Assembly (NCBI RefSeq): GCF_021531475.1
Contig: NZ_JADYTX010000011.1
Coordinates: 1 to 53,085, forward strand
Origin: Fusobacterium perfoetens
GTDB taxonomy: Bacteria; Fusobacteriota; Fusobacteriia; Fusobacteriales; Fusobacteriaceae
DNA length: 53,085 nucleotides
Reading direction: 5' to 3'
A model generated the notes under the pieces. It did not search any database. It saw only the letters and a program-made list of their open reading frames with translations, and was not told the origin of the DNA. Made by a program: the position numbers and the translations under genes. Below are positions 1-6,955 of this stretch, in pieces. Position 1 is the first letter of the stretch. Every line of letters begins with the position of its first letter.

Positions 1-51
1 AGAAGTCCAATAGAATATAGGAAATTTAAAGAAAAAAATGTTGATAATTAA
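1..51 (+). CDS. IS3-family transposase, C-terminal fragment
   Basis: Frame 1 from the window edge reads RSPIEYRKFKEKNVDN and then stops. The SPIEYR core matches the C-terminal S/T-P-x-x-Y-R tail usual in IS3-family OrfB (DDE) transposases. Only 16 codons are present and the catalytic domain lies outside the window. The family call rests on this short motif plus the terminal repeat that follows 10-22 bases after the stop. Confidence 0.55.
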   Translation, partial: RSPIEYRKFKEKNVDN

Positions 52-73
52 ATTGAGTACTTGACAGGGTACA
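1..73 (+). mobile_element. 3' end of an IS3-family insertion sequence
   Basis: The first 51 bases are the end of a transposase frame. After its stop come about 22 bases that finish in TTGACAGGGTACA (61-73). Read inward this end is TGTACCCTGTCAAG, starting TGTA as IS3-family terminal repeats commonly do. From base 74 on, the sequence is an open PTS gene, so the junction is at 73/74. The rest of the element lies left of the window, so the matching left repeat and any target duplication cannot be seen. Confidence 0.6.
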
Positions 74-269
74 GATCAGCTATACCGATAGCAAATAATA
101 AACTTAAATTTGCGAAAACAGCGTTTCCTGCTGCGTTAATAAAAGCTAAATCTAGCATATCCTTAGAACCGAATCTTAATAATAATGCCGCCACTGGTAA
201 AACTGCTATTGGTAACATTAAAGATTTACCTAATAGTTGTAACTTTGAAAAAATATTTGTCTCCTTCAT
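48..269 (-). pseudogene. PTS EIIC (glucose/N-acetylglucosamine type), interrupted by IS
   Basis: The first 65 codons read as the N-terminus of a glucose/GlcNAc-type PTS permease: a basic start, then the SLMLPIAVLPVAALLLRFGS first membrane segment and a second segment ending LLFAIGIA. In the family the next residues lead into the V/A-x-KD-x-xGAAALAG region. Here the frame instead runs into the IS terminal repeat at base 73, and eight IS-encoded residues (LYPVKYSI) precede a stop. The remaining EIIC and any EIIB/EIIA domains are missing from the window, so this copy cannot make a working transporter. The start ATG at 269 follows a GGGGG-rich ribosome site. It is divergent from a ROK regulator that probably controlled it. 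Confidence 0.75.
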
Positions 270-291
270 AAAAACCCCCTACTTTTAATTA

Positions 292-371
292 TTTCATAGT
301 TGAAATATTATATATAGTATATTTATACTACATTTTTCAAAATTTGTCAAACATTTTTTTCAACTTTGAAA
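292..371. promoter_or_regulatory. two TTTCA-N4-TGAAA dyads, candidate ROK operators
   Basis: The divergent intergenic region holds two 14-bp inverted repeats with identical arms: TTTCATAGTTGAAA at 292-305 and TTTCAACTTTGAAA at 358-371, centred 66 bp (about six helical turns) apart. A degenerate relative (TTTCAAAATTTGTC) lies near 335-348. ROK repressors such as NagC bind paired dyads and can loop DNA, so these are good candidates for binding by the adjacent regulator. Binding itself is inference. A TATAAT box at 432-437 may be the regulator's own -10. Confidence 0.5.
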
Positions 372-473
372 TAATAGAATTTTAACTTTTGTTTTATAAA
401 AAGTTTAGTAGAAAAAAAATTTTTTTTGGTTTATAATATATGAAAAGATAATTTTTATTTTATAGGAGATATT

Positions 474-1628
474 TTGAACATTAAATTAGATTCGTTAAAA
501 AAATTAAATAGAGGTCTTATTCTTTCTTCTCTGAAAAATAATAGTTTTACAAGAGTTGAGCTTCAAAAATATACAGGTCTTGCAGCTGGAACTTTATCTA
601 ATATTATGAAAGAGTTAGTAATGGAAAATATAATTTTAGAGACAGAAGAAAATAGTTCTAGCAGGGGAAGAAAAGGAACAAAACTATCAATAAACTATGA
701 TTATAAATATGTTATTGGGATAAAAATAAAAAGAGGGACTATGATAGGAAGTCTTAACTCTTTAGATGGTGTATCTTTAGAAAATATTACTTTAAATATA
801 CCAGATAAATCTCCAGAAACTATTGTTGATTTAATAGTAAAAATTTATAATCAGTTAAAAGGGGATAAATCTATTCTTGGATTAGGGATAGCTTTTCCGG
901 GACAGATTGATTCTAATGAGGGAATTGTAACTTTTTCAGCTTTTTATAATTGGGAAAAAATAAAATTAAGAGAGCTTATTCAAAAAAAAATAGATTGTGC
1001 TGTCTTTATTGAAAACGACGTTAGAGCAATGGCATTATCAGAAAAAGATTTTATAGATTCTGATATAAAAAATATGATTTATATAAATATTGATAGAGGG
1101 GTTTCTTGTGGAATTATTTTTAATAACACTCTTCTTTTGGGAGATAACTTTGTAGCTGGTCAGTTAGGACATTCCTTTGTGGAGGATAATGGAAAAATCT
1201 GTAATTGTGGAAAAATTGGTTGTCTTGAAACTATTATGACAAATCCAAGAATGTTAGAAGAATATTTAGAAAAAACTAATCATAAGTTTTCTAATAATGA
1301 ACATATTGGTTTTTCTTTTTTTGTGGAGAAAATAGAGGATAAAGATGAAGTAGCTTTAAAAATTCTTGATCATGCTATCCACTCTCTTGCTGTGGTTGTA
1401 GGAAATCTTTCTAATATTTTAAATATTTCTACAATAATCGTTGGGGGAGATGTTACAAAATGTGAAGAGGTATTTTTTAAAAGTTTCTTTAAACATATGA
1501 GTTCAGTCTGTATTCCTTATGTAACAGAAAACTTAAATATAAGAAAATCTAAATTTGAGCATAATGATAATACTATTGGTGCTGTCTATGTTGTACTTAA
1601 TCAGTTTTTTATAGGAAATATTTTATAA
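474..1628 (+). CDS. ROK-family transcriptional repressor (NagC/XylR-like)
   Basis: A 384-residue sugar-responsive regulator. Residues about 10-65 form a winged helix-turn-helix (FTRVELQKYTGLAAGTLSN). From about 75 to the end it has the ROK sugar-kinase-like fold. Visible signatures are the END sugar-binding motif with Asp182, the GQLGH histidine at 233, and the zinc motif CNCGKIGC at 243-250, matching the family CxCGxxGC. The start is TTG at 474, chosen because TAGGAGAT sits 4-9 bases upstream and no better start is in frame. It is divergent from the broken PTS EIIC gene with paired dyads between, so it probably senses the phosphosugar imported by that PTS. With the transporter disrupted, it may now be left without its main target. 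Confidence 0.85.
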   Translation: MNIKLDSLKKLNRGLILSSLKNNSFTRVELQKYTGLAAGTLSNIMKELVMENIILETEENSSSRGRKGTKLSINYDYKYVIGIKIKRGTMIGSLNSLDGVSLENITLNIPDKSPETIVDLIVKIYNQLKGDKSILGLGIAFPGQIDSNEGIVTFSAFYNWEKIKLRELIQKKIDCAVFIENDVRAMALSEKDFIDSDIKNMIYINIDRGVSCGIIFNNTLLLGDNFVAGQLGHSFVEDNGKICNCGKIGCLETIMTNPRMLEEYLEKTNHKFSNNEHIGFSFFVEKIEDKDEVALKILDHAIHSLAVVVGNLSNILNISTIIVGGDVTKCEEVFFKSFFKHMSSVCIPYVTENLNIRKSKFEHNDNTIGAVYVVLNQFFIGNIL

Positions 1629-1632
1629 GGAG

Positions 1633-1841
1633 ATTACTGCAAATTTAAGAAATATAAGATTAAAAATTACTACAGATTACGAAAAATTGATTTATTTAAA
1701 GCTCATCTCATTAAAATCACAAAACTCGCTTTGCTCAAACAGTTGTGATTTTTAGCATTCGATGTCGCTTTATAAATCTGATTTTTCTCCATAATTTTCG
1801 TAATTTTTAATCTATATTTTTTATCTTTAAAATGCAGTAAT
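1633..1841. repeat. 209-bp near-palindromic MITE-like element
   Basis: The element starts ATTACTGCA and ends TGCAGTAAT. Its two halves are imperfect inverted copies almost to the centre: the left has ATATAAGATTAAAAATTAC and GATTTATTTAAAGC, and the reverse complement of the right half has ATATAGATTAAAAATTAC and GATTTATAAAGC. The middle has AAAATCACAA facing TTGTGATTTT around CTCGCTTTGCTC. No protein is encoded. Such structures are typical of non-autonomous miniature transposons or REP-like repeats. It lies just after the ROK gene stop and before a bidirectional terminator. Confidence 0.65.
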
Positions 1842-1860
1842 TTTTATTTTTTGTAAAAAA

Positions 1861-1888
1861 ATGCTAAAGAGATTTTTCTCTTTAGCAT
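1861..1888. terminator. bidirectional terminator between ROK gene and ptsI
   Basis: Perfect 12-bp stem ATGCTAAAGAGA / TCTCTTTAGCAT around TTTT. On the minus strand it is followed by a run of T, directly after the ptsI stop. It can also stop plus-strand transcription from the ROK gene. Confidence 0.85.
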
Positions 1889-1899
1889 TTAATAATTAA

Positions 1900-3630
1900 T
1901 TATCTATTGTAAGTAGCTTTGTTGAATTTAGTAATTTCCTCCATTACTTCTTCAGCAGTAGCACAGTCTAAAACTCTTTCTACTAAAGCTTCACATTCTG
2001 CTTTATCAAGAGCTAGTACATTTCTTTTAATTCTAGGTACAGAGATAGCTGACATTGAGAAAGCGTCTAGTCCCATTCCAAATAATACAGCAGTAGCGTT
2101 TTCGTCTCCAGCAAATTCTCCACACATAGAAATTGTTATATTTTCAGCGTGAGCCCCATCTATTGCACATTTAATAGCTTGAAGTACAGCTGGGTTGTAA
2201 GAGTTGTAAAGTTTAGAAATTTTTTCATTTCCTCTATCAACTGCAAGAGTATATTGAGTTAAGTCATTAGTTCCTATTGAGAAGAAGTCACATTCTTTAG
2301 CAAATGATCTAGCTCTAAATGCAACAGCTGGAGTTTCAACCATTATACCAAGTTGAACGTTTTCATCAAAAGCTATTCCTTCAGCTCTTAATTCTTCCAT
2401 ACATTCTTTTAATAATTCTCTAGATTTTCTAACTTCAGTAAGAGATATAATCATAGGTAACATGATTTTTACATATCCGAAAGCAGATGCTCTTAATAAT
2501 GCTCTAAATTGAGTTTTTAAGATTTCAGGTCTGTCAAGGCAAACTCTTAAAGCTCTCCATCCTAAGAATGGGTTTTCTTCTTTTGGAAGTTCCATGTATG
2601 GTAAAGATTTATCTCCACCGATATCCATTGTTCTTATTGTAACAGGTTTTCCTTCTAAAGATTCTACAACAGCTTTGTAAGCTTCAAATTGTTCATCTTC
2701 ACTTGGGAATCTGTCGTTATTCATAAATAAAAATTCTGTTCTGTAAAGTCCGATTCCTTGTGCTCCATTTTTAAGAACTCCGTCGATATCTTTTGGAGAA
2801 CCGATGTTTGCCCAAGCTCCAACTTTTCTTCCATCACGAGATACAGCATCTTTATCTTTTAATTGTTTTAATAATTCTTTTTCAGCTAAAAACTCGTCTC
2901 TTTTTGCTGAATAAGTTTTAACTTCATCTTCAGTTGGGTTAAGTATAACAGTTCCTTCTAATGCATCAACTATTATATCTTCTCCAGATTTAACTTCTGC
3001 GTATTTATCCCCAGTTCCAACAACAGCAGGTATTTCTAAAGATCTAGCCATAATAGATGAGTGAGCAGTTTTTCCTCCTATTTCTGTAACAAAAGCTAAT
3101 ACGTTGTCAAGGTCTAGTTGAGCAGTATCAGATGGAGTAAGGTCTTTAGTGATTATAATAGAATCTTTTGGTAAATTTGATAAATCTAGGATAGTAGTTC
3201 CAGTAACATTGTATAACCATCTTTTTCCAATATCTTTAAGGTCAGCTGCTCTTTCTCTTAAATATGGATCTTCTAAGCAACCTAACATTTCACAGTAACC
3301 TTGGATTCCTTGTTCTAAAGCATTTTCAGCTGTTATATTTTCATCTTCGATTAATTCAACAACTTCATCAAATAAATCTTCATCTTCTAATAAAGTGATA
3401 TGTCCGTCAAAAATACTTGCTTTATCTTCTCCAAGTTTTTTTGCAGTTTTCTCTCTTATTGCAAGAAGTTGTTCTTTAGAAGCATCTCTTCCAGCAAGAA
3501 GTCTTGCTTTTTCAGCTTCAGTATCTTCGATATTATCTTTATTGATAACTATCTCATTTTCTTTGTATAAAAAAATCTTCCCAATAGCAACACCAGGTGA
3601 TGCAGGAATACCATTAATAACTATACTCAT
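1900..3630 (-). CDS. ptsI: PTS enzyme I (phosphoenolpyruvate-protein phosphotransferase)
   Basis: A 576-residue cytosolic enzyme that takes phosphate from phosphoenolpyruvate onto a histidine and passes it to HPr, feeding all PTS permeases. The N-terminal domain carries the phospho-histidine motif GGKTAHSSIMARS with His190. The C-terminal PEP-binding barrel contains the GLYRTEFLFM and GTNDLTQYTLAVDRGN motifs and the catalytic Cys in ISMCGEFAGD. Length matches the family (about 570-575). The ATG follows AAGGATGG. It lies 69 bases downstream of ptsH on the same strand, with a terminator-like hairpin between them. Confidence 0.97.
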   Translation of the reverse strand: MSIVINGIPASPGVAIGKIFLYKENEIVINKDNIEDTEAEKARLLAGRDASKEQLLAIREKTAKKLGEDKASIFDGHITLLEDEDLFDEVVELIEDENITAENALEQGIQGYCEMLGCLEDPYLRERAADLKDIGKRWLYNVTGTTILDLSNLPKDSIIITKDLTPSDTAQLDLDNVLAFVTEIGGKTAHSSIMARSLEIPAVVGTGDKYAEVKSGEDIIVDALEGTVILNPTEDEVKTYSAKRDEFLAEKELLKQLKDKDAVSRDGRKVGAWANIGSPKDIDGVLKNGAQGIGLYRTEFLFMNNDRFPSEDEQFEAYKAVVESLEGKPVTIRTMDIGGDKSLPYMELPKEENPFLGWRALRVCLDRPEILKTQFRALLRASAFGYVKIMLPMIISLTEVRKSRELLKECMEELRAEGIAFDENVQLGIMVETPAVAFRARSFAKECDFFSIGTNDLTQYTLAVDRGNEKISKLYNSYNPAVLQAIKCAIDGAHAENITISMCGEFAGDENATAVLFGMGLDAFSMSAISVPRIKRNVLALDKAECEALVERVLDCATAEEVMEEITKFNKATYNR

Positions 3631-3668
3631 AAATATTTACCATCCTTAATTAATTTTTTGGAAAAAAA

Positions 3669-3694
3669 GAGAGGAGAATAATTTTCCCCTCTCT
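3669..3694 (-). terminator. hairpin between ptsH and ptsI, probable partial terminator
   Basis: On the minus strand AGAGAGGGGA pairs with TCCTCTCT across a short AT loop and is followed by TTTTTTT. It lies between the ptsH stop and the ptsI start. It would let part of the transcripts end after ptsH, giving more HPr than EI; that effect is inference. Confidence 0.7.
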
Positions 3695-3699
3695 ACTAA

Positions 3700-3963
3700 T
3701 TAGTCTTTTAAATTAGCAAGAAGTTCAGCTAACTTTTCAATTGCTTCAGCTTCATCTTCTCCAGTAGCATAAACAGTAACTTTAGTTCCTTTTTTGATTC
3801 CTAGAGAAAGAAGTTTTAAAAGAGAAGTTCCTTTAACTTTTTTTCCTTCTTCATTTTCAACTTCAATAGCTGATTTGAAAGTTTTTGCTAAACTAACAAA
3901 TTCATTTCCTGGTCTTGTATGTAACCCAGTTTCGTTTGTGATTTCAACAGTTTTAGATAACAT
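3700..3963 (-). CDS. ptsH: PTS phosphocarrier protein HPr
   Basis: An 87-residue phosphocarrier between EI and the sugar-specific EIIA domains. The active-site motif ETGLHTRPG places the phosphorylated histidine at residue 15, as in all HPr proteins. The regulatory serine region is present as GTSLLKLLSLGI with the serine at residue 47, equivalent to Ser46, so regulatory phosphorylation by an HPr kinase is possible but no kinase gene is seen here. The ATG is preceded by GGGAGG. It is first in the ptsHI unit, with its own promoter and a dyad upstream. Confidence 0.97.
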   Translation of the reverse strand: MLSKTVEITNETGLHTRPGNEFVSLAKTFKSAIEVENEEGKKVKGTSLLKLLSLGIKKGTKVTVYATGEDEAEAIEKLAELLANLKD

Positions 3964-4024
3964 TATTTTAACCTCCCAAATATCAAAGTAATACTTTTAT
4001 TTATAAAATTTAATAAAATTATTC

Positions 4025-4066
4025 CTGTATTATCAACATGATATATGATAATACAGAAAATGTCAA
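4025..4066 (-). promoter_or_regulatory. ptsHI promoter overlapped by an 11-bp-arm inverted repeat
   Basis: On the minus strand TTGACA (4061-4066), a 17-base spacer and TATCAT (4038-4043) form a near-consensus promoter pointing at ptsH. A perfect inverted repeat CTGTATTATCA / TGATAATACAG (arms 4025-4035 and 4046-4056, 10-base centre) covers most of the spacer, the -10 box and the likely start. It has no T-run after it on the minus strand, so an operator is more likely than a terminator. Confidence 0.7.
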
Positions 4067-4133
4067 TAAAAAAACATATTTACCCTGTATTTGTCGAGAA
4101 AATAACCTGTTTAAGTTCAAAATTGTACCAAAT

Positions 4134-5945
4134 CTAATCTTTTTTGAAATGTTTTCTTCTTTCTGCATCTGTCAAATATCTTTTTCTAAGTCTGATGAAA
4201 TTAGGTGTAACTTCTACGTATTCATCATCAGAGATATAGTCAAGAGCTTGCTCAAGAGTTAATTTTCTTGGTGGTGCAAGTTTAACTGCCTCATCAGAAC
4301 CAGATGCTCTTGTATTTGTAAGTTTTTTAGTTTTACAAGCATTAACTATTAAGTCGTTTTCTTTTGCGTGTTCTCCAACAACCATACCTTCATAAATATC
4401 TACTCCAGGTCCGATGAATAATTCTCCTCTTTCTTGGATAGCGTTAAGAGCATAAGCGATAGAAACTCCAGTTTCTGTAGCAATAAGAACACCTTTTTTT
4501 CTACTTGCAATAGGTCCTTTGTATGGTTCAAAATCATAGAAAGAGTGATTTAATATTCCAGAACCTTTAGTATCTGTTAAAAATTCATTTCTATATCCAA
4601 TAATTCCTCTTGCAGGGATTTTAAATTCTAAACGAGTATAACCATCTTGTCCTGGAGTCATTGAAATAAGTTCTCCTTTTCTTGAACCAAGTTTTTCGAT
4701 AACTATTCCAGTGAAAGAATCTTCAACGTCGATTAAAGCCATTTCAATTGGCTCATAAGTTTTTCCATCAATTTCTTTTAAGATAACTTTTGGTTTTGAA
4801 ACTTGTACTTCAAATCCTTCTCTTCTCATATTTTCAAGAAGTATAGATAATTGAAGTTCTCCTCTACCTTTAACAACGAAAGCGTCTGGAGAATCAGTAG
4901 CTTCTACTTTCATACTTACGTTCTTTTGTAATTCTTTTTGAAGTCTGTCCCAAATATTTCTTGATGTAACATATTTTCCATCTTTTCCAGCAAAAGGAGA
5001 AGAGTTTACCATAAATGTCATTGAAAGAGTTGGTTCGTCAATGTCGATTAATGGTAGAGCAACTGGATTATTTATATCAGCAACAGTTTCTCCAATATCT
5101 ATATTAGAAAGTCCAGCGATAGAAACGATTTCTCCACAGTATGCTTCATCAACTTCAACTTTGTTAAGTCCTTCATATCCATAGATTATAGATATTTTAC
5201 TCTTAACCATACTTCCATCTCTTTTTATAAGCATAACTTCTTGATTTCTTCTCATTTTTCCGTTGTGAAGTTTTCCAACAGCAAGTTGACCAACATAGTT
5301 ATCATATTCTATATTAGTGATTAAGAATTGAAGAGGTTTTTCAACATCTCCAGATGGATCGTCAACTTCACTTAAAATAGTTTCAAATAATGGAACCATA
5401 TTTGTGTCAGTATCTTCTAATTCTCTTTTAGCAAATCCACCTTTTCCAGATGCATAAAGAACTGGGAAATCAAGTTGGTGTTCATTTGCATTAAGTTCGA
5501 TAAATAAATCATAAACCATGTAAAGAACTTCTTCAGGTCTAGCATTTGGTTTGTCAACTTTGTTAACAACAACGATTGGTCTGTGTCCTTGTTCTAATGC
5601 TTTTTTCAAAACATATTTAGTTTGAGGCATTGGTCCTTCAAATGCGTCAACTAATAAAATTACAGAGTCAACCATTTTCATAATTCTTTGTACTTCTCCA
5701 CCGAAGTCAGCATGTCCTGGAGTGTCGATTATGTTGATTTTATAATCTTTGTATTTTACAGAAGCGTTTTTAGAGAAAATTGTGATTCCTCTTTCACGTT
5801 CAATATCATTAGAGTCCATAACTCTTTCAGATACTTTTTCAAGTTCGTGAGCTCCAAAAACTCCAGCTTGTTTCAAAAGACAGTCAACAAGAGTAGTTTT
5901 ACCATGGTCAACGTGGGCAATGATTGCGATATTTTTGATTTTCAT
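4134..5945 (-). CDS. typA: ribosome-associated GTPase TypA/BipA
   Basis: A 603-residue translational GTPase of the EF-G superfamily that acts on ribosomes, known for roles in 50S assembly and stress or cold growth. GTPase motifs are visible: [10 protein letters not shown] (residues 10-19), DTPGH (74-78) and NKVDK (128-132), followed by the EF-Tu domain 2-like barrel, EF-G-like domains and the BipA-specific C-terminal domain ending in a basic tail. Length is the family norm. The ATG follows GGATGGAG. It starts 24 bases after the truB stop, so the two form an operon. Confidence 0.96.
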   Translation of the reverse strand: MKIKNIAIIAHVDHGKTTLVDCLLKQAGVFGAHELEKVSERVMDSNDIERERGITIFSKNASVKYKDYKINIIDTPGHADFGGEVQRIMKMVDSVILLVDAFEGPMPQTKYVLKKALEQGHRPIVVVNKVDKPNARPEEVLYMVYDLFIELNANEHQLDFPVLYASGKGGFAKRELEDTDTNMVPLFETILSEVDDPSGDVEKPLQFLITNIEYDNYVGQLAVGKLHNGKMRRNQEVMLIKRDGSMVKSKISIIYGYEGLNKVEVDEAYCGEIVSIAGLSNIDIGETVADINNPVALPLIDIDEPTLSMTFMVNSSPFAGKDGKYVTSRNIWDRLQKELQKNVSMKVEATDSPDAFVVKGRGELQLSILLENMRREGFEVQVSKPKVILKEIDGKTYEPIEMALIDVEDSFTGIVIEKLGSRKGELISMTPGQDGYTRLEFKIPARGIIGYRNEFLTDTKGSGILNHSFYDFEPYKGPIASRKKGVLIATETGVSIAYALNAIQERGELFIGPGVDIYEGMVVGEHAKENDLIVNACKTKKLTNTRASGSDEAVKLAPPRKLTLEQALDYISDDEYVEVTPNFIRLRKRYLTDAERRKHFKKD

Positions 5946-5969
5946 AAATCTCCATCCTTATATAATAGT

Positions 5970-6836
5970 TTAATAATATTTATATCCTTTTAATCTTTCA
6001 GAAACTACATTTGCAAGTCCTAAAAACTCGCAAGTTTCTTCATCATAGATTTTATAAAATCCATCACTTAAATTTTTAACAACTAAAGTATTTCCATTTA
6101 AAAATAAAGTTTTATTTTTTTCTCCACTGATTTCATAATGTGGGTAGTTAAAATAGTTCTCAACAGTTCTAGCAAAAGAAAAATTATTTTCACTAGCCAT
6201 ACTTTCAATATCTTCAAGAGTAAAACTTTTTTCAATATCCTCTCTTCCAACAGAAGTTCTAACAAGTGATGTCATTGTAGCAAAAGTTTTAAGCTCCATA
6301 CCAATATCAAAAATCAAAGAACGAATGTAAGTTCCTTTCGATACTTTACAAGAGATTTTGGCATTTACTCCATCAAACTCTAAAAGATCTAGAGAGTAAA
6401 TTGAAACATCTCTAGCCTCTCTTTCAATAACCTCTCCACGACGTGCCAAATCATAAAGTTTTTGACCGTTGATTTTTATGGCAGAGTACATCGGTGGCAC
6501 TTGCTTAATATCTCCTTTAAATTTTTCTAAAGTTTCTTTTAACATATCAGTTGTGATACTGAAATTTTCACAAGAATCTATTACTTTTCCTTCAATATCA
6601 TAAGTATCAGTGGCAACACCAAGTTTAAAAGTTGCAACATATTCTTTTTCTAGTTTTTCAATATCTTGGACAAGTCTTGTGGCTTTTCCAGTGCATACAA
6701 CCAAAACTCCAGAGGCAAGTGGATCTAAAGTTCCAGTGTGTCCGATTTTTTTTATTTTTAAAATTTTTCTAAGTTTTCTGATAACATCAAATGATGTTAT
6801 ACCAGATGGTTTATTTATATTAATAATTCCGTCCAA
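5970..6836 (-). CDS. truB: tRNA pseudouridine-55 synthase TruB
   Basis: A 288-residue enzyme that converts U55 of the tRNA T-loop to pseudouridine. The catalytic motif GHTGTLDPLASGVL places the nucleophilic Asp at residue 38. The YSA(I/V)K and RGxYIRSL-like motifs (VSKGTYIRSL) are also present. The start is TTG at 6836: MDGIININKPSG aligns with the usual family start and GAGG lies 8 bases upstream. It is first in a truB-typA unit with its own promoter. Confidence 0.95.
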   Translation of the reverse strand: MDGIININKPSGITSFDVIRKLRKILKIKKIGHTGTLDPLASGVLVVCTGKATRLVQDIEKLEKEYVATFKLGVATDTYDIEGKVIDSCENFSITTDMLKETLEKFKGDIKQVPPMYSAIKINGQKLYDLARRGEVIEREARDVSIYSLDLLEFDGVNAKISCKVSKGTYIRSLIFDIGMELKTFATMTSLVRTSVGREDIEKSFTLEDIESMASENNFSFARTVENYFNYPHYEISGEKNKTLFLNGNTLVVKNLSDGFYKIYDEETCEFLGLANVVSERLKGYKYY

Positions 6837-6867
6837 CTTATCAACCTCATTTTCAATTTTACATAAT

Positions 6868-6896
6868 ATTATATCATAAAAATCAAAATATGGAAA
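6868..6896 (-). promoter_or_regulatory. truB-typA promoter
   Basis: On the minus strand TTTCCA (6891-6896) and TATAAT (6868-6873) are 17 bases apart, about 30 bases before the truB start. The -10 is a perfect match and the -35 matches 4 of 6. Confidence 0.55.
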
Positions 6897-6903
6897 ACAA
6901 AAA

Positions 6904-6924
6904 ATAGAGAGAATTTCTCTCTAT
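6904..6924 (-). terminator. terminator after the M16 protease gene
   Basis: A perfect 9-bp stem ATAGAGAGA / TCTCTCTAT with a 3-base loop. On the minus strand a TTTTTTG run follows. It separates the M16 gene from truB. Confidence 0.8.
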
Positions 6925-6955
6925 CTTTTATTTGTACTATTTAAGTTGAAAAAGT

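Noticed and set aside
61-288. 75-codon plus-strand frame at the left edge
   Set aside because: It is the antisense of the PTS EIIC fragment, which has clear membrane-segment homology and a ribosome site.
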